Part shown: positions 23,306 through 30,999 of the stretch, piece by piece
Position numbering within the stretch: the stretch's first letter is position 1
Layout of the letters: each line of letters starts with the position of its first letter
Assembly: GCA_018241185.1 (NCBI GenBank)
Contig: JAFEEH010000046.1
Location: 1 to 38,819 of the forward strand
DNA length: 38,819 nt
Source: Pseudomonadota bacterium
GTDB taxonomy: Bacteria; Pseudomonadota; Gammaproteobacteria; Burkholderiales; Burkholderiaceae_C
Reading direction: 5' to 3'
The notes under the pieces: generated by a model
What the model was told of the DNA's origin: nothing
Seen by the model: only the letters and a program-made list of their open reading frames with translations
Database searches by the model: none
Program-made: the position numbers and the translations under genes

Positions 23306-25063
23306 GTGGTGCCGTCCGGTTCGGAGTTGCTGGCCGAGCGCATACGCCTTCATTCCGCCATGCTCCGGCGGATGCCTGCGGCGCACCTTCTCCTTGTCCT
23401 GCTGGTGGCGCTGTGCCTTGGGCAGCAGGTTCATCGCCTATCGGTTCTAGGCTGGGCTTGCGCGGTGTTGGCCGTCGAATGCGGCCGGGCCGTGCACGGC
23501 CACCGTGTCCTGGCCCGTTTCGACGCCATCGATCTCGATCGCTGCCATGCCCTGCAGGCCGTCGCCTGCCTTGTTTCCGGTGCGATCGCCGCCATGGCGG
23601 CACCCTTGTTCCTGGGCAGCCTCGAACCGCCGAGGCAAGCGCTGCTGACCTGCGTCCTCTGCTCGCTACCCGCCATAGGAACCATCGTGGCGGCGGGCTC
23701 CCGTCTCTATGTGCTGGTCTATTCCGCGGGGGTGTTCGTGCCCGTCGTGATCGCCTGGAGCACCCGCTATCCGGGGCTGGCGACCGCTGCGGCCGCTTCG
23801 GGTGCGACCTATGTGATCGTCCTCTACCTGGCAACGGTCGAGAGCTCGCGAATGCTGGCGCGCTCATTCGCGATCCGGCAGGAGCGCGACCGGATGGTGA
23901 AGGACCTGGAACGCAGCAATCAGGCCATCCATGCGGCCGTCGCCCAGGCCCGCCGAGAGGCATCGGCCCGCGCGCGGGTCCTCGCGGCGGCCAGCCACGA
24001 CCTGCGGCAGCCCCTGCACGCGCTCTCCCTCTACAGCGCCGTCCTTTCATCCCAGCCCAGCGAAGAGGCGCAGCGGGAGGCCGGCATGCGGATCGACCAG
24101 CTGGTCCATATCCTTGGCGACCTCCTGCATGGCCTTCTGGATCTCTCGCGCATCTCGTCGGGTGAGTACATCGTGGTACGGGAGCGTTTCGACTTGCGCG
24201 CCGTGGTTGAAAGCATCTGCGCCGAAGTCGAGCCGAGCGCGCGCAGCAAGGGGTTGGATTTCGACGCGCACCTCGAAACCGCCTGGATCGACAGCGACCA
24301 GACCGCCATCTCCCGCATCCTGCGCAATCTGCTGGACAACGCGCTGAAGTACACAGCTTCGGGGCGTATCGGCGTTCGTTTGGCGCGCGTGGGCAGTACG
24401 GCGGAAATCGCGGTGATCGACACGGGGCCCGGAATCCCCGAGCAGATGCAGGGCCGGGTCTTCGAGGAATTCTTTCAGATCGCCAACCATGGACGCGATC
24501 GCGCCAAGGGCGTCGGGTTGGGCCTGACGATCGTCAAACGCCTGGTGGAGCAGATCGGCGGCAGTCTTTCGCTCGACTCGACGACCGGGGCCGGCTGCAC
24601 CTTCTGCATCCGGCTCGCCTGTCTGACCGAGGTGCCGGCCGACACGCCCAGGTCCGCAGCGTCCGCGGGCGACATCGCCTTCGGCGCCGGCCGCCGGGTC
24701 GTCGTGCTGGACGACGACGAGGAGATCGCCCGAGCGATGGTCGCACTCCTGTCGCTCTGGGGATACGCCGTCGAGGCTGTCACCGACGCGCAGCAGGTCG
24801 GGCCCCTGTTTGCGCGAGGTGTGCCCGACCTCCTCATCGCGGACCTGCGACTCGGCGGCGAGCAAAGCGGCCTGGATGTCGTCAACGCCCTGGTGACATC
24901 GCATGGCGACTTTCCTGTGCTGTTCGTGACCGGCGAGGCATCGGCGCCGCCGACCTTGTGGATATCGGCGCGCGGCGTCAAAGCCTGCGAGAAGCCCGTC
25001 ATGTGCAAGCCGCTCGACCAGGCCGCGTTGCGGGACGCGATCGTCAGGCTCGTGGGTGCGTAG
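23306..25063 (+). CDS. Hybrid sensor histidine kinase with C-terminal receiver domain
   Basis: Membrane histidine kinase of about 585 residues. The N-terminal 170 residues hold five or six hydrophobic segments without a sizeable periplasmic loop, so the signal is probably sensed in or near the membrane. The kinase core follows: H-box ASHDLRQPLHALSLY with H231, N-box NLLDNALKYT, G1 box DTGPGIPEQM and G2 box GVGLGLTIVKRL. A receiver domain ends the protein (VVVLDDDEEIARAM, phospho-acceptor D513 in LIADLRLGG, VMCKPLDQ). The start is one of several GTG codons: 23306 lies six bases after GGGAG; 23282 and 23309 are alternatives. It pairs with the response regulator just upstream. Confidence 0.9.
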   Translation: MVPSGSELLAERIRLHSAMLRRMPAAHLLLVLLVALCLGQQVHRLSVLGWACAVLAVECGRAVHGHRVLARFDAIDLDRCHALQAVACLVSGAIAAMAAPLFLGSLEPPRQALLTCVLCSLPAIGTIVAAGSRLYVLVYSAGVFVPVVIAWSTRYPGLATAAAASGATYVIVLYLATVESSRMLARSFAIRQERDRMVKDLERSNQAIHAAVAQARREASARARVLAAASHDLRQPLHALSLYSAVLSSQPSEEAQREAGMRIDQLVHILGDLLHGLLDLSRISSGEYIVVRERFDLRAVVESICAEVEPSARSKGLDFDAHLETAWIDSDQTAISRILRNLLDNALKYTASGRIGVRLARVGSTAEIAVIDTGPGIPEQMQGRVFEEFFQIANHGRDRAKGVGLGLTIVKRLVEQIGGSLSLDSTTGAGCTFCIRLACLTEVPADTPRSAASAGDIAFGAGRRVVVLDDDEEIARAMVALLSLWGYAVEAVTDAQQVGPLFARGVPDLLIADLRLGGEQSGLDVVNALVTSHGDFPVLFVTGEASAPPTLWISARGVKACEKPVMCKPLDQAALRDAIVRLVGA

Positions 25064-25133
25064 GCGCATCGGCGCGCCGTCTGGACGCTTGCCCGGCCCC
25101 AGGGGCGTGCAGTGCCCCAGGAAGGCGCAGCGC

Positions 25134-25622
25134 CTACAGGTAGATCTTCTGCAGCAAGCGGATCAGCGTCTCCCGCTCCCGTGCCGACAGCTTGCTGCTG
25201 GCCTCCGCCTCGAGCTCGATCACCGCGCGCTCGGCCTCCTTGACCAGCGCTTCGCCGGCAGGCGTGAGGTGCAGGCCCACCGCGCGGCCGTCATAGGGAT
25301 GCGGCTTGCGCTCGATCAGGCCGCGGCGGTCCATGGCAGCAACGATGTTGACGAAGTTGGGCGGCAGGATGTCGAGCTTGGCGCACAGCTGGCGCGAGGT
25401 GGCACCGGGGTTGTGGGCCAGCAGCGAAAGCACGGAAAAATCCACCGGCTTGAGCCCGTAGGCCGCCATGCGCTCGGCGAACACGGCACCGATGACCAGG
25501 AAGGCGCGCCGGGTGTTGTAGCCGACCAGGCTTTCGAGCACGTGGCTGTCGAGGCGGTCGTTGCCGGGGTCGGCGGAAACGGGCTTGGCGCGGGTGCGGG
25601 GGCGAGGGGTCGTCGAGGCCAT
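25134..25622 (-). CDS. MarR-family regulator at the end of the hydroxycinnamate operon
   Basis: Winged helix-turn-helix regulator of 162 residues. The MarR core is evident: dimer helices around LDSHVLESLVGYNTRR, the recognition helix region TSRQLCAKLDILPPNFVNIV, and the wing with RRGLIERKPHPYDGRAVGLH. It is the last gene of a seven-gene minus-strand run for hydroxycinnamate use, 61 bases after the acyl-CoA dehydrogenase gene. MarR repressors released by hydroxycinnamoyl-CoA thioesters are known for such pathways (CouR, FerR), so by position this is the likely local repressor; the dyad at 33894-33926 is its most plausible operator. The start is the ATG at 25622; an upstream TTG adds three residues. 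Confidence 0.88.
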   Translation of the reverse strand: MASTTPRPRTRAKPVSADPGNDRLDSHVLESLVGYNTRRAFLVIGAVFAERMAAYGLKPVDFSVLSLLAHNPGATSRQLCAKLDILPPNFVNIVAAMDRRGLIERKPHPYDGRAVGLHLTPAGEALVKEAERAVIELEAEASSKLSARERETLIRLLQKIYL

Positions 25623-25683
25623 TGGCGCCAAGCCTACCCCAGCGCGGCGCGGCCGGGCGCAGGGAACTTCCCTGTCGGCCGGT

Positions 25684-27393
25684 TCATGCTGCCACGGGCG
25701 CGATGACGGCCTCGCAGGCCTTCTTGACGATGCCCGCGCGCATCTCGAACTCGGGCAGCACCCAGCGGCGGAAGGCGGCGCCGCTCGCGGCCTGCGCCGA
25801 CGTGGCGCCGGGCGCGGCCTCGATGCGGCACCAGGCCCAGCCGAGCATCGCCAGCATCACGATGCGCAGGTAGTCGTCGGCCACCTCGTAGGGCAGCCGG
25901 GGCTCGGCCTGTGCGGCCATGGCGAGCTGCGTGGTGAGGTAGCGCAGTTGCGCGAAGCGGCGCTGCGCGTCGGCATCGCTGTCGCGCGAGGCGTCCAGCT
26001 CATCCCGCAGCGCGAGCAGCGTACGCGCGAAGCCGGCGCCCGCATCGGGAAGCACCTTGCGTACCAGCAGGTCGATGGCCTGGATCTCGTTGGTGCCCTC
26101 GTAGATCATGGTCACGCGGGCGTCGCGCACGACCTGTTCGATGCCCCACTCGCGCACGTAGCCGTGGCCGCCGAAGACCTGCAGGCAGGCGCTCGCGCCC
26201 TCGAAGGCCTGCTGCGTGCAGGCGGCCTTGAGCACCGGCGTGACGTAGCTGCACCACTGCTGCGCGGCGGCACGCGCCTTGGCGTCGGGGTGATGGCGGG
26301 CGACGTCGAGCTGCAGCCCCGTGCGGTAGGCGACGAGGCGCGACCCGTCGATCCAGGCGCGCTGCGTGTCGAGGATGCGGGCGATGGCGGGGTGCTCGGC
26401 GATGAGGCTGGCGTCGGGGCCTGTCGCACCCGGCGCCTTCATCTGTCGACGCTCGTCGGCATAGGCGCGCGCCTTCTGCCACGCCGCATCGAGCAGCCCG
26501 ATGCCCTGCAGCGCCACATGCAGCCGGGCCGAGTTCATCATCACGAACATCGCGGCCAGGCCCTGGCCCGGCTCGCCCACCAGCCAGCCGGTTGCCCCGT
26601 CGAAGCGCATCACGCAGGTGGGGCTGCCGTGCAGGCCCATCTTCTCCTCGATGCGTTCGCAGTGGACGGCGTTGCGCGTGCCGTCGTCCAGCACCTTGGG
26701 CGCCAGCGCCAGCGACAGGCCCTTGGGGCCGGGCGGTGCATCGGGCATGCGGCACAGCACCAGGTGCACGATGTTGTCGGTGAGGTCGTGCTCGCCGCCG
26801 GAGATGAAGATCTTGCTGCCGTCGAGGCGCACGCTGCCGTCCGCTTGTGGCATGGCCTTCGTTCGAACGCGGCCCAGGTCGCTGCCCGCATGCGCCTCGG
26901 TCAGGCACATGGTGGCCAGCCATTCGCCGCTGGCGATCTTCGGCAGGTAGCGGGCCTTGAGCGCGTCGCTGCCGTGGTGGCTCAGGCACTCGTAGGCGCC
27001 GTGCAGCAGCCCCGGCGCCATGGTGAAGCCGTGGTTGGCCGCGGCCAGCCATTCGTAGAGCACCGCCTCGAGCACGGCCGGCAGGCCCTGGCCGCCGTCT
27101 TCGGGCGCAGCCGACAGGGCCGGCCAGCCGGCCTGCCAGAAGGCGCGGTAGGCGTCGGCGAAGCCGGGCGGGGTGGTGACGCGGCCGGCCTCGAAGCGGC
27201 AGCCGGTTTCGTCGCCCTCGCGGTTCAGCGGCGCGATCACCTCGGCGACGAATTTGCCGGCTTCCTCCAGCACCTGGGCCTGCAGCTCGACGTCGGCCTC
27301 GGCGAAGGGCGGCAGCGCCTGCAGCTGCGCCGGGGCACCGAGCACGCCGTGGAGCAAGGGCAGGATGTCGTCGGGACGGGGCTGGTAGTCCAT
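25684..27393 (-). CDS. Acyl-CoA dehydrogenase with extended C-terminal domain
   Basis: FAD enzyme of 569 residues introducing an alpha-beta double bond into an acyl-CoA. It has the three-domain core plus the C-terminal extension typical of the 580-600 residue (DmdC/FadE-like) group. Visible are LTEAHAGSDLG (FAD contacts), ISGGEHDLTDN, the helical LQVFGGHGYVREWGIEQ and the catalytic base E432 in MIYEGTNEIQ. In this cluster it could oxidise dihydro-hydroxycinnamoyl-CoA (phenylpropionyl side chains) to the unsaturated thioester that the hydratase uses; this is inference. A dispersed repeat directly abuts its ATG, leaving no visible ribosome site, so expression may be low or depend on coupling to the esterase gene upstream. 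Confidence 0.92.
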   Translation of the reverse strand: MDYQPRPDDILPLLHGVLGAPAQLQALPPFAEADVELQAQVLEEAGKFVAEVIAPLNREGDETGCRFEAGRVTTPPGFADAYRAFWQAGWPALSAAPEDGGQGLPAVLEAVLYEWLAAANHGFTMAPGLLHGAYECLSHHGSDALKARYLPKIASGEWLATMCLTEAHAGSDLGRVRTKAMPQADGSVRLDGSKIFISGGEHDLTDNIVHLVLCRMPDAPPGPKGLSLALAPKVLDDGTRNAVHCERIEEKMGLHGSPTCVMRFDGATGWLVGEPGQGLAAMFVMMNSARLHVALQGIGLLDAAWQKARAYADERRQMKAPGATGPDASLIAEHPAIARILDTQRAWIDGSRLVAYRTGLQLDVARHHPDAKARAAAQQWCSYVTPVLKAACTQQAFEGASACLQVFGGHGYVREWGIEQVVRDARVTMIYEGTNEIQAIDLLVRKVLPDAGAGFARTLLALRDELDASRDSDADAQRRFAQLRYLTTQLAMAAQAEPRLPYEVADDYLRIVMLAMLGWAWCRIEAAPGATSAQAASGAAFRRWVLPEFEMRAGIVKKACEAVIAPVAA

Positions 27394-27395
27394 GG

Positions 27396-27461
27396 ATTGC
27401 TACTGATTTGATAGCTGCTCGCGCCCGACTGGCGGGCGCTGCGGGCCGAATTGGCTCGAAA
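27396..27461 (+). repeat. Dispersed Comamonadaceae-type intergenic element, copy 3
   Basis: The element fills practically the whole 70-base gap between the esterase stop and the acyl-CoA dehydrogenase start. It shows GCTAC, six bases, then GATAGCTGCTCGCGC at 27410-27424 (identical over 15 bases to the copy at 34858), the stem GCGCCCG-actgg-CGGGCGC, and a tail GGCCGAATTGGCTCGA. Confidence 0.75.
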
Positions 27462-27463
27462 AA

Positions 27464-29179
27464 CTAGGGTGATGCGCAGGCGAAGCTCTCGGCCCGCTCG
27501 ACGTCGCCGCCCCGGTAGCGCGCCACCCGGGGAAATGGACACAGGGGCCGACTGCGCTGTGGCGACCAGTTGGCCGGCACCTCGGGGTTGGGCACCGGCG
27601 TGCCGGCACCGCGCGCGCGAGCCGTCACGGCGACGGGCGCCTGCCCCTGCTCGACCCAGGCCACCAGCGGCGAGAGCAGGTCGAACTGGTCGGTGGACGG
27701 GCCGCCGCGGCAGTGGTTCATCGCCGGCACCGGGTAGTAGCGCGCAAAGGCCGCCGCCTGGCCGCGCTGCGCGGCGTCCAGCTCGCTCCACCAGCGCGCC
27801 GTGTCCGAGGCCGAGAACACGCCGTCGCCGGTGCCGTGGTAGACGATCATCCTGGCGCCGCGCTTGCGCAGCGCCGACAGGTCGCCGGCCGGAGGCTGCA
27901 TGAAGTCGAGCGCCGACGTGCGGTAGATGCCGTCGGTGGCGGCGATGCGCGGCGCGTCGCGGTCCATGTCGAAACCCAGGGCGAAGGGCAGGCCCTGTGC
28001 CCGATCGGCCAGCGGCGGCGTGCTGAAGATGAAGGCCACGGCGGCCGCGTCGCGCGTGCCGGGGGAGGTCAACTTCCAATCGCGCCAGTCCCGGCCCGAC
28101 AGGCCCGGGTCGAACGGGAAGGCGCTGTACAGCGCCTGGCCGCGGCCGTCGCGTGCACCGGCGAACACGCGGGCGAGCGTGTCCTTCTGCGCCGGCGTGA
28201 GGCACTGGCCGTTGCGCTCGCCGGTGCAGGCCGGCACGTCGCGCACCATGTCGAACTGCTTCTGGCAGGCCTGCACGTCGCCCACGATGCCGTCGGCCAG
28301 GCCATCCAGCGCATCGCAGCGCGCCCGGATGCGGTCGGCCACGAGGGTGAGCTCCTGCGGGGTGAAGGCGGTCTGCAGGTCGGGTTGCCCTGCGGCCGTG
28401 CGGCTCGTCGCGATCTTCGCGTACTGCTGCGCGCCCCACAGCTGGGCCACGGCGGCGCGCGGCAGCTGGAAGCCCGGGTTGCCGGCCAGCACGCCGTCGT
28501 ACTCGCCCGGCAGCCGCGACGCCGCGACCATCGCATGGCGTCCGCCGTTGGAGCAGCCGCCGATGTACGAGCGGTCGGGCCCGCGGCCGTAGGCCAGGGC
28601 GATGAGCTGCTTGGCCACCGGCGTGAGCTGCGCGACGGCGTCGTAGCCGTAGTCCAGCCGCGCCTGCGGGTCGAGGCCGAAGCGCGGGTTCTGCTCGGCG
28701 CTGTGCCCGGCATCGGAGCTGATGACGGCAAAGCCCTGCTGCAGCGCGGTGTGCGTGGGCGCGCCGCCGCCGATCTGGCCCAGGGCCGGCACCACCTGGC
28801 CGTCCAACCCGCCATTGACCTGATGGAAGAAGCGGCCGTTCCACGCAGTGGGCAGGCGCAGCTCGAAGCGGATCGCGTAGCGCTGGCCATCGACGGTGCT
28901 GGTGCGTGCGTTCAGCTCGCCCTGCACCAGGCAATGGTCGGGCACCGTGATGGCGCCGCCGCCGGCGCTGCCGCTCGGCGGCATCACGGTGGCGGCCGCG
29001 ATGGGTTCGGCGCGCCTGAGCGTGGTACGCGGCGGCAGCGCGGCACGTGCGAGCTCGGCGCACTGCGCCAGCGTGCCGGGCCGCGCTGCGGCGAGCTGCG
29101 GCGCAGGCTCCGAAGGCCGCGAGCCGCAGCCCGCGAGTGCAGCCGCAGCGGCCAGGGTGCCGAGGACGAGCCGGGCCAT
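27464..29179 (-). CDS. Tannase/feruloyl-esterase family lipoprotein
   Basis: Extracytoplasmic ester hydrolase of 571 residues, predicted to release hydroxycinnamic acids from plant esters. The N-terminus MARLVLGTLAAAAALAGCGS is a lipoprotein signal with lipobox LAGC and lipidated C18, so the enzyme should be membrane-anchored, probably in the outer membrane. The CS-D-HC motif that defines fungal and bacterial tannase/feruloyl esterases is complete: C209-S210 in GGCSNGG, D452 in GTGDGVF and H489-C490 in MNHCRGG, the cysteines forming a disulfide next to the catalytic residues. Its gene lies 13 bases after the TTT receptor gene and within the feruloyl-CoA operon, so substrate release, uptake and activation are encoded together. 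Feruloyl, p-coumaroyl, chlorogenic or tannic esters are all possible. Confidence 0.92.
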   Translation of the reverse strand: MARLVLGTLAAAAALAGCGSRPSEPAPQLAAARPGTLAQCAELARAALPPRTTLRRAEPIAAATVMPPSGSAGGGAITVPDHCLVQGELNARTSTVDGQRYAIRFELRLPTAWNGRFFHQVNGGLDGQVVPALGQIGGGAPTHTALQQGFAVISSDAGHSAEQNPRFGLDPQARLDYGYDAVAQLTPVAKQLIALAYGRGPDRSYIGGCSNGGRHAMVAASRLPGEYDGVLAGNPGFQLPRAAVAQLWGAQQYAKIATSRTAAGQPDLQTAFTPQELTLVADRIRARCDALDGLADGIVGDVQACQKQFDMVRDVPACTGERNGQCLTPAQKDTLARVFAGARDGRGQALYSAFPFDPGLSGRDWRDWKLTSPGTRDAAAVAFIFSTPPLADRAQGLPFALGFDMDRDAPRIAATDGIYRTSALDFMQPPAGDLSALRKRGARMIVYHGTGDGVFSASDTARWWSELDAAQRGQAAAFARYYPVPAMNHCRGGPSTDQFDLLSPLVAWVEQGQAPVAVTARARGAGTPVPNPEVPANWSPQRSRPLCPFPRVARYRGGDVERAESFACASP

Positions 29180-29192
29180 GGTGCGGCGCCGA

Positions 29193-30179
29193 TCAGGACT
29201 CGGCGGTGAAGCCGATCTGCTTGACCAGCGGGCCCCAGCGCTCGTACTCGGCCTTCTGGTCGGCCGCCATCTCCTGGGCCGTGCTGCCGTGCGCGACCAG
29301 GCCGACGACGGCCAGCGCGTCGATGACCGACTTGTCCTTCAGAGCCGCATTGATGGCGGCATTGGCCGACGCGAGGGTGGCAGCGGGCGTCTTCGCCGGT
29401 GCGTAGAAGCCGAACCATTCCTCCGAGGTCACGTCGGGGTAGCCCAGTTCGGTGAAGGTCGGCACGTCGGGCAGGTAGGGCGAGCGCTTCTTGCCCGAGG
29501 TGGCCAGCACGCGCACGCGGCCGTTCTTCATGTACTGCAGGTAGTCGCCGCTCGGGTTCATGGCGGCCGCGATCTGGCCGCCCACCAGGTCGGTGATGCT
29601 GGGCACCGTGCCCTTGTAGGGCACGTGCTTGAGTGGCACGCCCGAACGCAGCCCCAGCAGCGCGCCCAGCAGGTGCGGCATGGAGCCGGCGCCGGGCGAG
29701 CCATAGTTGGCCTGGTCGGGGTTGGCCTTGGCCCAGGCGAGGAAGTCCTTCAGCGTCTTCACCTCGGCCGGCACGGCCGGGCCCACCGCCAGGCCGTGGA
29801 ACATGATGGCGCCGATGGAGACCTGCGTGACGTCCTCGGGCTTGTAGCTGAGCCTGGGGTAGATGTACGGGTACACCGCCAGCGCCGACACTGGTGCCAG
29901 CGTGAGCACCGAGCCGTCGGCGGGGGAGTTCTTCAGCGTCTCGACCGCGATGCGGCCGCCCGCACCGGGCTTGTTCTCGACGAAGGCGCCCTTGGCGTAG
30001 GGCGTGCCGGCGATCTTCTCGGCCACGCGGCGCGCCACGCTGTCGCCGGCACTGCCGGCCGGGAAGCCGTACATGATCTTGACCTGCTCGATGGCCTGCG
30101 CGAAGGCGCTCAGGGGCGCGAGGGCGCCCAGGGCGGCCGCGCCACCCAGGGTGTGGAGGAACTGACGACGGTGTTGCAT
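29193..30179 (-). CDS. TTT-family solute-binding protein, Tat-type signal, hydroxycinnamate operon
   Basis: Periplasmic receptor of 328 residues of the Bug/TctC family. The leader MQHRRQFLHTLGGAAALGAL contains an RRQFL motif at residues 4-8, suggesting Tat export, with cleavage near AFAQA. The mature protein shows the family pattern (IMYGFPAGSAGD, VENKPGAGGRIA, YGSPGAGSMPH, GKKRSPYLPDVPTF). AAGGAG lies seven bases before the ATG. It stands between the SDR and the esterase gene, so the likely ligand is a hydroxycinnamate. No TctA/TctB genes are in this operon; the pair at 3468-5430, some 24 kb away, could supply the membrane part, though that is speculative. Confidence 0.92.
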   Translation of the reverse strand: MQHRRQFLHTLGGAAALGALAPLSAFAQAIEQVKIMYGFPAGSAGDSVARRVAEKIAGTPYAKGAFVENKPGAGGRIAVETLKNSPADGSVLTLAPVSALAVYPYIYPRLSYKPEDVTQVSIGAIMFHGLAVGPAVPAEVKTLKDFLAWAKANPDQANYGSPGAGSMPHLLGALLGLRSGVPLKHVPYKGTVPSITDLVGGQIAAAMNPSGDYLQYMKNGRVRVLATSGKKRSPYLPDVPTFTELGYPDVTSEEWFGFYAPAKTPAATLASANAAINAALKDKSVIDALAVVGLVAHGSTAQEMAADQKAEYERWGPLVKQIGFTAES

Positions 30180-30206
30180 GGTGGTCTCCTTGGGAATCGG
30201 GTGGGG

Positions 30207-30971
30207 TCAGCGTGGGGCCATCCGCAGCGCGCCATCCAGTCGGATGACTTCGCCGTTGAGGTGGCCGTTGGTCACGATGTGGCAGGCCAGCTCGGCGAAC
30301 TCCGAGGGCTTGCCCAGGCGCGGCGGGAAGGGGATCGACGCCGCCAGCGACTGCTGCACCGGCTCGGGCAGCTCCAGCAGCAGCGGTGTGGCGAAGATGC
30401 CGGGCGCCACCGTGCACACGCGGATGCCGTGCTGCGCCAGGTCGCGCGCCATCGGCAGCGTCATGCCCACCAGGCCGCCCTTGGACGCGCTGTAGGCCTG
30501 CTGGCCCACCTGGCCGTCGAAGGCCGCAACCGAGGCGGTGAACATCATCACGCCGCGCTCGCCGCCCTCGGTCGGCTCCAGCTTCGCGCAACGCGCCGCG
30601 AACAGTCGGCTCATGTTGTACGTGCCCAGCAGGTTGACGCGGATGACGCGCTCGAAATCCTCCAGCGGCGCCGCGCTGCCGTCCTTGCCGACGATGCGTT
30701 TGGCGCTGCCGATGCCCGCCACGTTCATCAGGATGCGTGCCGCGCCGTGCGCCGCTTCGGCGCCGGCCAGCGCGGCTTCGACGCTCGCGGTGTCGGTGAT
30801 GTCGCAGGCGAAGGCCGCGCCGCCGATGTCGGCGGCCACCTTCTTCGCCTGCTCGATGTTGCGGTCGAGCACCGCCACCTTCGCGCCCAGGCGCGCCAGT
30901 TCGCGTGCGGTGGCCTCGCCCAGGCCCGACGCGCCGCCCGTCACCAGGGCGCTTTGTCCTTCGATCTTCAT
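30207..30971 (-). CDS. SDR, probable 3-hydroxyacyl-CoA dehydrogenase of side-chain beta-oxidation
   Basis: NAD-dependent SDR of 254 residues resembling type-2 3-hydroxyacyl-CoA dehydrogenase (HSD17B10-like). It has TGGASGLG at residues 11-18, an aspartate after the second strand (AVLDRN) that favours NAD, NVAGIG, FTASVAAFDGQ and the catalytic pair in AYSASKGG. PGIFATPLLLELPE and FPPRLGKPSEFA closely follow that subgroup. In the cluster it would oxidise the 3-hydroxy-3-arylpropionyl-CoA made by the hydratase to the beta-keto thioester, the role of CouN in Rhodococcus. GAGGAGAC sits before the ATG. It lies 28 bases from the ligase gene and 27 from the receptor gene. Confidence 0.9.
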   Translation of the reverse strand: MKIEGQSALVTGGASGLGEATARELARLGAKVAVLDRNIEQAKKVAADIGGAAFACDITDTASVEAALAGAEAAHGAARILMNVAGIGSAKRIVGKDGSAAPLEDFERVIRVNLLGTYNMSRLFAARCAKLEPTEGGERGVMMFTASVAAFDGQVGQQAYSASKGGLVGMTLPMARDLAQHGIRVCTVAPGIFATPLLLELPEPVQQSLAASIPFPPRLGKPSEFAELACHIVTNGHLNGEVIRLDGALRMAPR

Positions 30972-30999
30972 GGGGCTTGTCTCCTCGGAATGGATGGGT

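Noticed and set aside
25060-25137. Inverted GTAGGCGC/GCGCCTAC and a GGGGC/GCCCC hairpin in the convergent gap between kinase and MarR genes.
   Set aside because: Short arms with a long loop in GC-rich DNA and no T-run; one arm overlaps coding ends, so a terminator call is not supported.
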